A DNA stretch of 64,000 bases. It comes from Halorubrum salsamenti. GTDB taxonomy: Archaea; Halobacteriota; Halobacteria; Halobacteriales; Haloferacaceae. Numbering within the stretch: the stretch's first letter is position 1; each line of letters begins with the position of its first letter. Below, in pieces: positions 1 to 7,522 of the stretch. A program made the position numbers and the translations under genes. The stretch spans positions 346,131-410,130 of the forward strand of contig NZ_VCNL01000003.1 in assembly GCF_007671685.1 (NCBI RefSeq). The letters run 5' to 3'. A model generated the notes under the pieces. The model did no database searches and was not told where the DNA came from. It saw only the letters and a program-made list of their open reading frames with translations.

Positions 1-58
1 CGAGCGCGACCGTGTCGCCGAACCGTTTCGTGAGGCCGTCTACTTCGATGTAAGTCAT
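1..58 (-). CDS. ABC transporter ATP-binding protein, PhnC-like (5' end only)
   Basis: Only the first 19 codons lie in the window; the gene runs off the left edge. The N-terminus reads MTYIEVDGLTKRFGDTVAL, the usual opening of an ABC ATPase before its A-loop. It starts 29 bp after the stop of the PhnD-like gene on the same strand, so it is the second gene of that operon. By family and context it should power uptake of phosphate, phosphite or phosphonate. The Walker motifs are outside the window, so the assignment rests on the N-terminus and the neighbour. Confidence 0.75.
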   Translation of the reverse strand, partial: MTYIEVDGLTKRFGDTVAL

Positions 59-87
59 AGAGAAAGCGTTGTAAGTAGCCGCTCAGC

Positions 88-1248
88 CTACAGCGTGCTC
101 CACTCCAAGCCGAGCTCCTGACCGAGCTCCGCGACGGGGTCGTAGTCCTCGACGCTCGCGTCGACGACGCCGCTGAACCAGAGCGAGTGGGCCTCGACGA
201 GCTCCAAGTCGTCCCGCTGTTCCTCGCTGAGCTCGGACTCGTTCATCTCGAGGATCTCCGGGTCGATGCTGAGCGCCTCGGCGATGTCCGCCTGCGACTC
301 GTGTTCGAACGCCTCCTGCGGCGCGTCGATCATCAGCTGGCGGAGGTCGTCTTTGAGCGACTCCTCCCACGCGGCGTTGCTCACGATCGGCGCGCGCGGG
401 ATCGGGTCGGAGACCGCGAGGAGCTGCAGCTCGGGGTCGCTTTCGCCGGCGCCCTCGTACTCCGCCGAGATGTCGACGAAGTCCTGCGACATCTCGTCGA
501 ACTGCTCCTGCGGCACGTGCGCGGCGGTGGAGAACGCGCCGGTCCCGGCGGCCGCGATCCGGTCGTCCTGAATGAGCTGTTCGCGGGCCGTCGTGTGGTC
601 AGAGGTCCGGAGCTCGAAGTCCTCGGGCGAGCCGGAGGGAGCGCTCCCGATGTCGAGCCCGGCGTTACTGAGCATGTACAGGGGGAACAGCGTCCCGGAG
701 ACCGACGTGGGCGCGGCCGACGCGACGACCTCGCCCTCCAGGTCCGAGAGCGACTCGATGCCGCTGTCGGGCGTCGTCGTGATGAGCGAGAAGTACTGCT
801 CCGCGCCGTACGCCACCCGCATCCCCGTTACGTCGAGCTCGCTGGGGATCTGCGCGACCGCGCCCGGCGACACGTCAGCGAAGAGCCGGTCGCCCTCCGC
901 GGCGCGCCGGAGCTCCTGTGCGGTGCCGGAGTAGCTCGCGGTCGGCTGTTCGACGATCTCCACCTCGGCCTCGGACTCCAGGTACTCGAACAGCGGCTGG
1001 TACTGCACCTGAATGTCGATCTCCTCTTCCGCGGGGTTCAGCACCCACGTGACCTCCGTCACGGAGTTCTCGGAGTCGCCCGCCGTGCCGCCGTCCGAAC
1101 CGTCGCTTCCGTCACCCGATCCGCCGTCGCTGCCGTCGCCACCGTCCCCGCCACCGCTGTCGGAACAGCCGGCGAGCCCGACTACCCCGGCCGCACCGGC
1201 CGTCTTGACAAATGTTCGCCGATCCGCCGACCACCTGTTGTCGGACAT
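88..1248 (-). CDS. Phosphate/phosphite/phosphonate ABC transporter substrate-binding lipoprotein (PhnD-like)
   Basis: 386 aa. The N-terminus has a twin-arginine signal (DRRTFVKTAG) and a lipobox ending GLAGC, so the protein is predicted to be Tat-exported and lipid-anchored outside the cell. A Gly/Ser/Asp-rich linker follows, typical of haloarchaeal binding proteins. The rest (from about residue 65) matches the PhnD/periplasmic-binding fold: an early FEYLESE stretch, ADVSPG around residue 125, and LSDLEGEVVASAAPTSVSGT, which resembles the PhnD ligand loop. It is the first gene of an operon with the PhnC-like ATPase. The actual ligand (phosphonate, phosphite or phosphate) cannot be told from sequence. 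Confidence 0.85.
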   Translation of the reverse strand: MSDNRWSADRRTFVKTAGAAGVVGLAGCSDSGGGDGGDGSDGGSGDGSDGSDGGTAGDSENSVTEVTWVLNPAEEEIDIQVQYQPLFEYLESEAEVEIVEQPTASYSGTAQELRRAAEGDRLFADVSPGAVAQIPSELDVTGMRVAYGAEQYFSLITTTPDSGIESLSDLEGEVVASAAPTSVSGTLFPLYMLSNAGLDIGSAPSGSPEDFELRTSDHTTAREQLIQDDRIAAAGTGAFSTAAHVPQEQFDEMSQDFVDISAEYEGAGESDPELQLLAVSDPIPRAPIVSNAAWEESLKDDLRQLMIDAPQEAFEHESQADIAEALSIDPEILEMNESELSEEQRDDLELVEAHSLWFSGVVDASVEDYDPVAELGQELGLEWSTL

Positions 1249-1270
1249 ACGGTTGTGGGTTCGACTCGCA

Positions 1271-1280
1271 TGGTATATTA
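1271..1280 (-). promoter_or_regulatory. TATA box of the PhnD-like gene
   Basis: TAATATACCA on the minus strand lies 23-32 bp before the ATG, in an otherwise GC-rich gap. This spacing predicts a leaderless or nearly leaderless transcript. Confidence 0.6.
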
Positions 1281-1350
1281 TTTTCTATGTTTCGTATGCA
1301 GAGCTACTGTTACGGACGTTCGCACGGCTTTTCCCGCCGATCCGTTCGTT

Positions 1351-2004
1351 TCAGAACTCCCCGAGCCGCGACTGACCGCCCGACTCGCCGCCGGCGGCCC
1401 CGCTCAGTTCGCCGGCCCGCGCGATGGTCTCGAAGAACCCGTCGCGCTGGCTCCGGTCGTACAGCGTCGCCGCCGGGTGGACGGAGAGCAGCACGCGCCG
1501 GGACGCCCCCGCGATCCGCGCGTCGACGACCTCGCCCGACTCCGAGGTGATCGCCACCGACCGGTCGAGGAGATGCTCGCTCGGCACCTTCCCGAGCGTG
1601 ACGATCAGGTCGGGAGCGAGCCGGTCGATCTCGGCGTCGAGGTGGCCGCGGCAGTTCGCCAGCTCCTCGGTCGTCGGGTCCCGGTTGTCCGGCGGGCGGC
1701 ACCGCACGCAGTTCGTGATTCGCACGTCCGCCCGCGCGAGGCCGGCGTCGCGGAGCGCCTCGTCGAGCACGTCGCCCGAGCGCCCCACGAAGGGCTCGCC
1801 CTCCTCGTCCTCCCGTGCGCCCGGTCCCTCGCCGACGAACAGCAGGTCCGCGTCCGTCGGGCCGACGCCGTCGACGATCCGGCTCCGTGACTCGACGAGC
1901 GCCGGACAGCGCTCGCAGGACGGCACTCGGAGCTTCTCGTCGAGCGCGCTCTCGTTGGGGGCCTCGTCAGATCCTCCATCGATCGCGTCCCCGTTCTCGG
2001 TCAT
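1351..2004 (-). CDS. Type-4 uracil-DNA glycosylase (Fe-S)
   Basis: 217 aa from the chosen start. It removes uracil from DNA to start base-excision repair. The family's iron-sulfur ligands are visible: C30 and C33 (CERC), then C102 and C118, with the 16-residue spacing typical of type-4 enzymes. Active-site motifs are GEGPGAREDEEGEPFVG (about 58-74) and LSVHPAA near the C-terminus. A start 27 bp upstream (2031, MSTPVAP...) is possible. A TATA-like ACTTATGTC sits about 27 bp before 2004 and overlaps the 2031 ATG, so a leaderless start at 2004 fits better. The gene is alone on its strand, with repeat element A upstream. Confidence 0.9.
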   Translation of the reverse strand: MTENGDAIDGGSDEAPNESALDEKLRVPSCERCPALVESRSRIVDGVGPTDADLLFVGEGPGAREDEEGEPFVGRSGDVLDEALRDAGLARADVRITNCVRCRPPDNRDPTTEELANCRGHLDAEIDRLAPDLIVTLGKVPSEHLLDRSVAITSESGEVVDARIAGASRRVLLSVHPAATLYDRSQRDGFFETIARAGELSGAAGGESGGQSRLGEF

Positions 2005-2026
2005 GGATCGAGGTGCGACCGGGGTC

Positions 2027-2035
2027 GACATAAGT
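2027..2035 (-). promoter_or_regulatory. TATA-like box that decides the uracil-DNA glycosylase start
   Basis: ACTTATGTC (minus strand) is centred about 27 bp upstream of the ATG at 2004. It favours that codon over the upstream in-frame ATG at 2031. Confidence 0.45.
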
Positions 2036-2098
2036 CCGTCCGCCTTCCGACGACGACGTTTTGATGAGGTGCGTCTCGGCTGGGTGGCCGGCGTCGGC

Positions 2099-2222
2099 TA
2101 TTTATAAAAGGTGGTAGCGATCCGGCAGTGAATACTTCCAAAGCCCCAGCCTCGCGCGACGCTCCTCGCACCCGGTGGGCGCTCGGAGGCGCGCGCCACC
2201 GCAGTTTCTTTATAAGTGATCG
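2099..2222 (+). repeat. Dispersed intergenic repeat element, copy A (short form)
   Basis: This copy fills the gap between the uracil-DNA glycosylase and glycerate kinase genes. In order it has a TTTATAA box (2101-2107), the core CCAAAGCCCCAGCC (2138-2151), a GC-rich stretch ending GGCGCGCGCCACCGCA, and a second TTTATAA in the same direction (2209-2215) followed by GTGATCG. The same parts in the same order occur in copies C, E and F. The hairpin-rich middle found in those copies is largely missing here. No terminal inverted repeat is recognisable. No protein-coding role is apparent. Confidence 0.75.
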
Positions 2223-2237
2223 GTGTGTTCCCGACCC

Positions 2238-3713
2238 TCAGTCCCGCTTCTCCACCACGATCGCTCGCAGGTCGTTGACGTTCGTCCCGGTCGGACCGGT
2301 GCGCAGGAGCGCGCCGGCGTCGTCGAGCAGGGGGTACGCGTCGTGCCGGTCGAGGGCGTCGCGGGCGGCGTCGGGGTCGAGCGTCGTCGCGTCCGCGATG
2401 GCTCCGGCGGCGTCTGTCGGCCCGTCGAGCCCGTCCGTGTCGACGCTCGCGACGACCACTCGGGGGCCGTCGCCGTGCTCGGTCCGTGCTCCGTCCCCCA
2501 CCGGCCCCTCCGCGAGCGCCAGTCCCGCGCTCGCGACGAACTCCGCGTTCGGGCCGCCCGTCCCCGGATCCGCGGCGTCTCCGACCGTCACGGTCGTCTC
2601 GCCGCCCGAGAGCAACACCGCCGGCGGCTCGATCGGCGACCCGCGGGCGGCGCACTCCTCGGCGATCGCGGCGTGGGTCGTCCCGGCCTCGCGCGCCTCG
2701 CCGCGGACGCTCGCGGAGAGCACCAGCGGCTCGTACCCCCTGTCCGCCGCGGCGGTCGCGGCCGCGTCCAGCGCGGTCCGCCCGTTCCCGACGACGAACG
2801 CCGCGCTCCGGTCGAACGCCGGGTCGCCCGCGGTCGGGGTCTCCGGCAGGTCGCCGTCGGCGCCCGACGAGAGGCGCTCGCGCACCGCGGCGGGAACGTC
2901 GAGGTCGTACCGGTCGAGGACCGCCAGCGCGTCCGCGTACGTCGAGGGGTCGGGGACGGTCGGCCCGCTCGCGATCACGTCGAGCGGGTCGCCGATCACG
3001 TCGCTGACCGCGAGCGTGACGGTCGTCGTCGGGGCTGTTGCGCGCGCCAACTCCCCGCCCTTCACCGCCGAGCAGTGCTTCCGGACCGCGTTGATCTCGT
3101 CGATCGACGCGCCCGACGCGAGCAGTTCCGACGTGAGCACGCGGAGGTCGCCGACCGAGAGGGGATCCGCGGGCGCGGCCAGCAGCGCGCTTCCACCGCC
3201 GGTGATGACCGCGAGAACGAGGTCGTCGGGGCCGGCGCGCTCGGCCGCGTCGAGGACTCGTCGGGCGCTCTCGGCCCCCCGATCGCTCGGTAGCGGGTGG
3301 TCGCCCGGGAGCACGTCGAACGCGGCGGACGATGGCGGGTCGACCGAGTCGAACGAGTCAGCCGGCTCGCCTTCCGGTCCGTCCGGAGGGTCGTCGGTGA
3401 CGACGAGCCCCTCGTCGATCTCGCGGTCGCTCTCGCCGAGCACGCCCGCAACCCCCTTCGCCGCGCCCGCGGTCGCCTTCCCCGCGCCGAGGAGAATCAC
3501 TCGGTCGTACGCGTCGAGGTCGTACTCGCCGACCGCGCCGTCGGCGCCCGCGACCCGGAGGGTCCCGTCTCGAACCGAGACGACGTCGCGGATCAGCCGC
3601 TCCGGGAGCGCGGCCTCGATCCCGGCCGCGAGGCAGTCGAGGGCCGTCTCGTGCGCCTGCGTCCGATCGAGTCGCTCGCGGTCGCGGAACGTCACGCCGG
3701 GGTCGTCGGTCAT
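2238..3713 (-). CDS. Glycerate 2-kinase (MOFRL family)
   Basis: 491 aa. Family enzymes phosphorylate D-glycerate to 2-phosphoglycerate with ATP, feeding lower glycolysis. The N-terminal half has the nucleotide-binding-like VILLGAGKATAGAAKGVAG and a GDHPLPSDRG motif. A VITGGGSALLAAP loop sits mid-protein, and the C-terminal MOFRL part has LLSGGETTVTV and GPNAEFV motifs. Length fits the archaeal class II glycerate kinases. A TATA-like box lies about 27 bp before the ATG, so the gene is probably transcribed alone and leaderless. Repeat element A follows its 3' end. Confidence 0.87.
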   Translation of the reverse strand: MTDDPGVTFRDRERLDRTQAHETALDCLAAGIEAALPERLIRDVVSVRDGTLRVAGADGAVGEYDLDAYDRVILLGAGKATAGAAKGVAGVLGESDREIDEGLVVTDDPPDGPEGEPADSFDSVDPPSSAAFDVLPGDHPLPSDRGAESARRVLDAAERAGPDDLVLAVITGGGSALLAAPADPLSVGDLRVLTSELLASGASIDEINAVRKHCSAVKGGELARATAPTTTVTLAVSDVIGDPLDVIASGPTVPDPSTYADALAVLDRYDLDVPAAVRERLSSGADGDLPETPTAGDPAFDRSAAFVVGNGRTALDAAATAAADRGYEPLVLSASVRGEAREAGTTHAAIAEECAARGSPIEPPAVLLSGGETTVTVGDAADPGTGGPNAEFVASAGLALAEGPVGDGARTEHGDGPRVVVASVDTDGLDGPTDAAGAIADATTLDPDAARDALDRHDAYPLLDDAGALLRTGPTGTNVNDLRAIVVEKRD

Positions 3714-3736
3714 AGCGGTTGCTCTCGGCGGAGCGA

Positions 3737-3744
3737 CATATATC
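3737..3744 (-). promoter_or_regulatory. TATA box of glycerate 2-kinase
   Basis: GATATATG on the minus strand is centred about 27 bp before the ATG at 3713, which suggests a leaderless mRNA. Confidence 0.55.
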
Positions 3745-3807
3745 CGACGCGGGTGAGCCGATCTGGATGCGCCGACGCGTCGGCTCGACGCGCCGGGCGG
3801 AGTGGGG

Positions 3808-4395
3808 CTACTCCTCGGCCGTCGCCTCTCGGTGAGCGCTCGCCGCGATCGCGCCGATCCGGAGCGGCTCCGGGCGTCGGAACCCCTCGCGGACCAGTCC
3901 GCGGACCGCGGCGGCGGCCTCGTCGGGGTCGATCCCGACCGCGCGGACGAACAGCGGTTCGGGGGGAGCGCTCACGGCCGAATCGGACTCGTCGCGTTCC
4001 ACCCGAACTCGGGGTGGAAGGGACTGGTAGGTGTCGAGCCGCCGCGCGAGCGCTTCGCCGTCGAACGCCTCGCGGAGCGCCGGTTCGAGCCCGGGGCTCT
4101 CCTCGTAGCTCACGGCGTACACCGGTCGGTCGAGAGAACCGCGGAGCCGCGGCAGGTCGAGGATGTTGAACCACGCCGGTGCGACCCCCGCGACGGCGAC
4201 GTGGCGCACGTCCTCGCGGCCGAGCCGGTCGAAGAGCGCGACCGCGGCGTCGGTCGCGTCGGTCCCGCCGACGGTGCAGGCCCCGAACCCGAGCCCGTCG
4301 AGAGTGCCGTCGTCCCTGACGATAGCCCCCGCTAGGCGACTGGTTCGGTCGCCGTCTGAGAACGCGATACCGAGCGTCCGGCTCGGTGGCGTCAC
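3808..4395 (-). CDS. DUF99 family protein (endonuclease V-like fold)
   Basis: 195 aa from a GTG start. It resembles the archaeal DUF99 family, which is related in fold to endonuclease V; no activity is established. Motifs include LGIAFSDGD at the N-terminus and VAVAGVAPAWFNILDL in the middle. The frame stays open upstream into the DUF5786 gene, but that part translates to low-complexity Ser/Thr/Arg sequence. The GTG at 4395 begins the conserved region, lies 4 bp after the DUF5786 stop, and has a GGAG ribosome-binding site about 12 nt upstream. The two genes are therefore probably translated from one mRNA. Confidence 0.75.
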   Translation of the reverse strand: MTPPSRTLGIAFSDGDRTSRLAGAIVRDDGTLDGLGFGACTVGGTDATDAAVALFDRLGREDVRHVAVAGVAPAWFNILDLPRLRGSLDRPVYAVSYEESPGLEPALREAFDGEALARRLDTYQSLPPRVRVERDESDSAVSAPPEPLFVRAVGIDPDEAAAAVRGLVREGFRRPEPLRIGAIAASAHREATAEE

Positions 4396-4399
4396 CCGA

Positions 4400-4582
4400 T
4401 CAGGTCTCCTCGGACTTGATCTCCTGGAGCCGGTCGAGCAGCTCGTCGTTCGACGCGCCGGGCTCGTAGTCGACGGACCCCTCGTGTACCTCTTCCGCGG
4501 CTCGGACTCCGTCGTCGTCGTCGAAATCCGCATCCAGGTCTTGATTCTCCTGTTCGGATTCGTCGTAGCTTCCGAAGCCCAT
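4400..4582 (-). CDS. Small acidic haloarchaeal protein, DUF5786 family
   Basis: 60 aa, rich in Asp/Glu, starting MGFGSYDESEQENQ. This opening is characteristic of a conserved small haloarchaeal family of unknown function (DUF5786). It has no membrane segment and no metal-binding cysteines. A TATA-like box lies about 30 bp upstream. It is followed after 4 bp by the DUF99 gene, so the pair forms a two-gene unit. The Asp-rich middle (DADFDDDDG) is probably disordered. Confidence 0.8.
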   Translation of the reverse strand: MGFGSYDESEQENQDLDADFDDDDGVRAAEEVHEGSVDYEPGASNDELLDRLQEIKSEET

Positions 4583-4609
4583 ATGTGAGTGGAATTAACA
4601 CGCCGCGAC

Positions 4610-4619
4610 GGATAAATCC
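4610..4619 (-). promoter_or_regulatory. TATA box of the DUF5786-DUF99 unit
   Basis: GGATTTATC on the minus strand lies about 28-37 bp before the DUF5786 ATG. Confidence 0.5.
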
Positions 4620-4680
4620 CCGGGCGAATCGGGGAGACGGAGGGAGGCCCCGCGGGTCCGTTTCCGGACGGGACTGCACG

Positions 4681-4690
4681 CTTTTACCCA
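4681..4690 (+). promoter_or_regulatory. TATA-like box of the metallo-hydrolase gene
   Basis: CTTTTACCCA is centred about 27 bp upstream of the ATG at 4712. It is a weak match to the archaeal consensus but at the spacing seen for other leaderless genes here. Confidence 0.4.
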
Positions 4691-4711
4691 TTCGGCGCCC
4701 TTCGTGCGCGT

Positions 4712-5353
4712 ATGGAGCCGATCACCGTCACCGCGGACGCGGAGGAGTTCACCTGCAACGCGTACCTCGTGCCCGGCGAGGCGCCGACCCTCGTGGACGC
4801 CGGCACGATGCCGGGCGTCGACGACGTGATCGCCGACGCGCTCGACGAGGCGGGCGTCGACGGGCTCGACCGGATCGTGTTGACCCACCAGCACCACGAC
4901 CACGTCGGCGAGCTCGACGCGGTGCTCGACCGGTTCGACGCGACGCTGTACGCCAACGCCACCCACCCGCGACGCGACGTGGGGATCGTCGACGGCGACG
5001 AGATTCTCGTCGGCGACGAGCCCTGCGAGGTCGTCGAGACGCCCGGTCACGCCGACGACCACGTCGCCTTGGTGGGCGAAGAGCGGCTCTACTCGGGCGA
5101 CGTGGTCGTCTACAACGACGGCGCGTTCGACGACGGCTCGTTCGGCCGCACCGACATGGCGGGCCAGTCGCGCGAGGAGTTGATCGAGAGCCTCCACACC
5201 GTCCTCAACGTGCTCCCGGACACCGTGGAGGCGATGTATCCCGGCCACGGCGACGTCTACCGCGCGAGCGACGGCCCCGACACGGTCCGCGAAGTCATCG
5301 AGCGCGCCACCGGGCGCGCGGAGCGCCGCGAGCCGAAGTACCCCGACGAGTAG
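4712..5353 (+). CDS. MBL-fold metallo-hydrolase
   Basis: 213 aa. It carries the metallo-beta-lactamase zinc motif H59-x-H61-x-D63-H64 (THQHHDH), then GHADDH (third metal site) and MYPGHGD near residue 175. Family members hydrolyse thioesters, lactones, phosphodiesters or similar bonds; glyoxalase II is one relative. No signal peptide or membrane segment is seen, so it is cytoplasmic. It stands alone on its strand with a weak TATA-like box, and its 3' end faces repeat copy B and the ribosomal L40e gene. The substrate is unknown. Confidence 0.85.
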   Translation: MEPITVTADAEEFTCNAYLVPGEAPTLVDAGTMPGVDDVIADALDEAGVDGLDRIVLTHQHHDHVGELDAVLDRFDATLYANATHPRRDVGIVDGDEILVGDEPCEVVETPGHADDHVALVGEERLYSGDVVVYNDGAFDDGSFGRTDMAGQSREELIESLHTVLNVLPDTVEAMYPGHGDVYRASDGPDTVREVIERATGRAERREPKYPDE

Positions 5354-5384
5354 CGGGGGAACCGCGCGGGCGACGACGGCGACG

Positions 5385-5550
5385 ACTTATAAATAGACGC
5401 GCGGCTGGGGCCTTGGCGGTGCCCGTCGCCGATCCGAGCGAGGTCACTCGTAAGCGAGCCGCTGAGACCTCGACGGCGTTCACCGCGCCGCCGCCAGCAA
5501 CGGCAGATAGATAGCCGCCAGCAACGGCAGATAGATAGCCGCCAGCAACG
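5385..5550 (-). repeat. Degenerate copy B of the dispersed element
   Basis: Read on the minus strand, this gap contains CCAAGGCCCCAGCC (5403-5416), a one-base variant of the core motif, closely followed by TTTATAAG (minus strand of 5387-5393). A GGTGAA lies upstream at the place where the other copies have it. The hairpin modules are not preserved, and a 24 bp tandem repeat occupies its far end. It sits between two convergent genes, like copies C and F. Confidence 0.5.
5491..5550. repeat. 24 bp tandem repeat, 2.5 copies
   Basis: Two identical 24 bp units (5491-5514 and 5515-5538), each starting CCGCCAGCAACGG and ending AGATAGATAG, are followed by a 12 bp partial unit. It lies inside the degenerate element B. 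There are no spacers, so it is not a CRISPR. Confidence 0.9.
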
Positions 5551-5642
5551 CGCCAGTCGCACTCGGGCACGCCTACCGTCGGATACCGATCGCTCCGCAA
5601 GCGCGATCTGCAGGAGAAACGAGGGGCCGGTCGGCGACCGGT

Positions 5643-5792
5643 CTACGCCGCGCGGCGTTCCTTCGCCTTCGGGCGGAGGTTCGTGTAGCCGCACTTGCGG
5701 CAGCGGTTCGCATCGGGGGAGTTGCGGGCGTTACAGCGCATGCAGATGTGTCGGTCGAGGTTGCGGCGTTCCGCGGCGTCGAAACTGGCCAT
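5643..5792 (-). CDS. rpl40e: 50S ribosomal protein L40e
   Basis: 49 aa ([17 protein letters not shown]...). It is a zinc-ribbon ribosomal protein with C17-x2-C20 and C31-x2-C34 and a basic tail ([10 protein letters not shown]), matching archaeal L40e in length and motif. It is part of the large ribosomal subunit. A TATA-like TTTTACAG about 25 bp upstream of the ATG indicates a leaderless mRNA. The gene converges with the metallo-hydrolase gene and lies about 95 bp downstream of a thioredoxin gene on the same strand. Confidence 0.93.
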   Translation of the reverse strand: MASFDAAERRNLDRHICMRCNARNSPDANRCRKCGYTNLRPKAKERRAA

Positions 5793-5813
5793 ACCGGTAC
5801 TGTCGGGCCGACG

Positions 5814-5823
5814 CTGTAAAAGG
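5814..5823 (-). promoter_or_regulatory. TATA box of rpl40e
   Basis: CCTTTTACAG on the minus strand is centred about 27 bp before the L40e ATG. Confidence 0.55.
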
Positions 5824-5887
5824 TTGCGAGACGCGGCGGGTCGGGTCGGTCGCCTCCGAGCGGCCCGAGCGCGCGTGATATACCCCG

Positions 5888-6157
5888 TTACGCGCCCGCT
5901 TCGGAGAGCGCGGACTCGATGTCCTCGCGCTGGGTGACGCCGACGAACCGGTCGACGACGCCGTCGTCGTTCTCGACGATGAGGGTCGGTAGCGAGCGAA
6001 CCTGATACTGGTTGGCGACGTCCTGCTCCTCGTCGACGTTCACCTTCTGCAGCTCGAAGGCATCGCCGAGGTCCTCCTGGATCTCCTCCAGAATCGGGTC
6101 CTGCGTCTTACACGGGCCGCACCAGTCAGCGTGAAAATCCAGCAGTCGAACAGTCAT
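5888..6157 (-). CDS. Thioredoxin-family protein (short)
   Basis: 89 aa. It has the redox-active WCGPC motif (C13, C16), the cis-Pro region RSLPTLIV, and a final helix. It is a minimal thioredoxin or glutaredoxin-like protein that would reduce disulfides in the cytoplasm. The frame is open 45 bp further upstream (start 6202), but [16 protein letters not shown] is the normal thioredoxin beginning, so 6157 was chosen. It is divergent from the Sec61-beta gene. Confidence 0.9.
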   Translation of the reverse strand: MTVRLLDFHADWCGPCKTQDPILEEIQEDLGDAFELQKVNVDEEQDVANQYQVRSLPTLIVENDDGVVDRFVGVTQREDIESALSEAGA

Positions 6158-6280
6158 TATCCGGCGCAACCTACCGCCGGGCGGCGCATAAGGGTTTCCC
6201 ACTCGTGCACGCTCCGGCTCGAACCGCGGCCGTCGCTCTCGGATCCGACGCGTCGAGGCGGCTCCCCCGCTGAACGGCGA

Positions 6281-6296
6281 ACGAAACGTTTAGAAC
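6281..6296 (+). promoter_or_regulatory. BRE/TATA element of the Sec61-beta gene
   Basis: ACGAAACGTTTAGAAC contains an archaeal purine-rich BRE (CGAAAC) directly before a TATA-like GTTTAGAA, with the ATG about 28 bp downstream. Confidence 0.65.
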
Positions 6297-6318
6297 GCCG
6301 CGAGACGCACGGCCAGCC

Positions 6319-6483
6319 ATGAGCAGTGGTTCAAACTCCGGCGGGCTGATGTCCAGCGCGGGACTCGTCCGCTACTTCGACAACCAAGGCCGGGACGCGA
6401 TCTCGATCGACCCGAAGACCGTTCTCGCGTTCTGCGTCCTCTTCGGCGTATTCGTACAGATCCTCTCGCTGACCGTCGCGTAG
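6319..6483 (+). CDS. Preprotein translocase subunit Sec61-beta (SecG-like)
   Basis: 54 aa, starting MSSGSNSGGLMSSAGLVRYF. The small Ser/Gly-rich N-terminus, the AGLVRYFD signature, and a single C-terminal membrane helix (VLAFCVLFGVFVQILSLTV) identify the archaeal beta subunit of the SecYE-beta translocon in the cytoplasmic membrane. It has a good BRE/TATA pair for a leaderless start. Two identical T-rich boxes follow the stop and may terminate it. Confidence 0.93.
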   Translation: MSSGSNSGGLMSSAGLVRYFDNQGRDAISIDPKTVLAFCVLFGVFVQILSLTVA

Positions 6484-6529
6484 GTCGGCCAGTCTGACCT
6501 ACCCGTCGCCGCACCTTCCGCCTTCGTCA

Positions 6530-6570
6530 GCGCCCTTTTTGCCCGCTTCCTAGCGCGCCCTTTTTGCCCG
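6530..6570 (+). terminator. Two T-rich boxes after Sec61-beta
   Basis: The 16 bp sequence GCGCCCTTTTTGCCCG occurs twice (6530-6545 and 6555-6570) in the gap between Sec61-beta and pdxT. T5 runs after a GC-rich segment are typical of archaeal intrinsic termination, and the tandem copy suggests duplication. The second box could also act as a poor TATA-like element for pdxT. Confidence 0.4.
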
Positions 6571-6590
6571 TCCCCCACCGACCGGTTCCC

Positions 6591-7184
6591 ATGCAAGCAG
6601 GCGTCATCGCCGTCCAGGGAGACGTGGCCGAACACGCCGCCGCCGTCGAGAACGCCGCGGCCGCCCACGGCGAGCCCGCGGAGGTGGTCGAGGTCCGGGA
6701 CGCGGGGGTCGTCCCCGACTGCGACGCGCTCCTCGTTCCCGGCGGGGAGTCGACGACCATCTCGCGGCTGATCCGCCGGGAGGGGATCGACGAGGAGATC
6801 CGAGACCACGTCGCGAGCGGGAAGCCCGTGCTGGCCACCTGCGCGGGCCTCATCGTCTGCTCGCGAGACGCGAAGGACGACCGCGTCGACGCGCTCGGGC
6901 TCGTCGACGTCTCCGTCGACCGCAACGCGTTCGGCAGACAGAAGGACTCCTTCGAGGCGAAGGTGCCGGTGAGCGGGCTCGACGGCCCGTTCCACGCCGT
7001 GTTCATCCGTGCGCCGCTCATCGACGAGGTGGGCGCGGGCGTCGAGACGCTCGCGACCGTCGACGGTCGCCCGGTCGCGGTCCGTGACGGCCCAGTGGTC
7101 GCCACCGCGTTCCACCCGGAGCTCACCGACGACTCGCGGATCCACGACCTCGCCTTTTACCCCGAGAAGGAGGTGGTCGCGTGA
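6591..7184 (+). CDS. pdxT: Pyridoxal 5'-phosphate synthase glutaminase subunit
   Basis: 197 aa. It hydrolyses glutamine and passes ammonia to PdxS for vitamin B6 (PLP) synthesis. It shows the class I glutaminase motifs: PGGEST near residue 51, nucleophile C84 in TCAGLIV, and the His/Glu pair in AFHPELTDD near the C-terminus. The ATG at 6591 gives the usual MQAGVIAVQGDVAEH start; an in-frame start 27 bp upstream is unlikely. Its stop overlaps the hisE GTG start by 4 bp. No pdxS is present in this window. Confidence 0.93.
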   Translation: MQAGVIAVQGDVAEHAAAVENAAAAHGEPAEVVEVRDAGVVPDCDALLVPGGESTTISRLIRREGIDEEIRDHVASGKPVLATCAGLIVCSRDAKDDRVDALGLVDVSVDRNAFGRQKDSFEAKVPVSGLDGPFHAVFIRAPLIDEVGAGVETLATVDGRPVAVRDGPVVATAFHPELTDDSRIHDLAFYPEKEVVA

Positions 7185-7519
7185 GCGACCCGGATCCCGA
7201 AACCGCCGGGGAGACCGAGAGCCCGGATGTCCCCCCCGAGGCCGTCCTCGACGAGCTGTTCGCCACCATCGAGTCGCGGAAGGCGGAGCTGCCCGAAGGG
7301 TCGTACACCGCCTCGCTTTTCACCCACGAAAAGGGCGAAAACGCCGTCTTAGAGAAGATCGGCGAGGAGTCCACGGAGGCGATCCTCGCGGCGAAGGACG
7401 ACGACCTCGACGAGCTCACCTACGAGAGCGCCGATCTCGTCTACCACCTGCTGGTGCTGTTCGCGATGAAGGACCTCGACCTCGACGACCTGCGGGAGGA
7501 GCTTCGGGACCGTTTTTAA
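7181..7519 (+). CDS. hisE: Phosphoribosyl-ATP diphosphatase
   Basis: 112 aa. It converts phosphoribosyl-ATP to phosphoribosyl-AMP, the second step of histidine synthesis. The central motif EKIGEESTEAILAAKD followed by ESADLVYHLLVLFA is the all-alpha NTP-pyrophosphatase (MazG-like) core with its Glu/Asp metal ligands. It starts with GTG overlapping the pdxT stop (GTGA), so it is translationally coupled to pdxT although the pathways differ. A T5 run at its very end (CGTTTTTAAA) may terminate the operon. Confidence 0.92.
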   Translation: MSDPDPETAGETESPDVPPEAVLDELFATIESRKAELPEGSYTASLFTHEKGENAVLEKIGEESTEAILAAKDDDLDELTYESADLVYHLLVLFAMKDLDLDDLREELRDRF

Positions 7520-7522
7520 ACC

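Noticed and set aside
187-1890. 567-codon plus-strand frame opposite the PhnD-like and glycosylase genes
   Set aside because: Composition is that of a shadow frame, and the minus-strand genes have clear signals and motifs.
5491-5550. CRISPR array
   Set aside because: The 24 bp units are directly adjacent with no spacers, and no cas genes are in the window.
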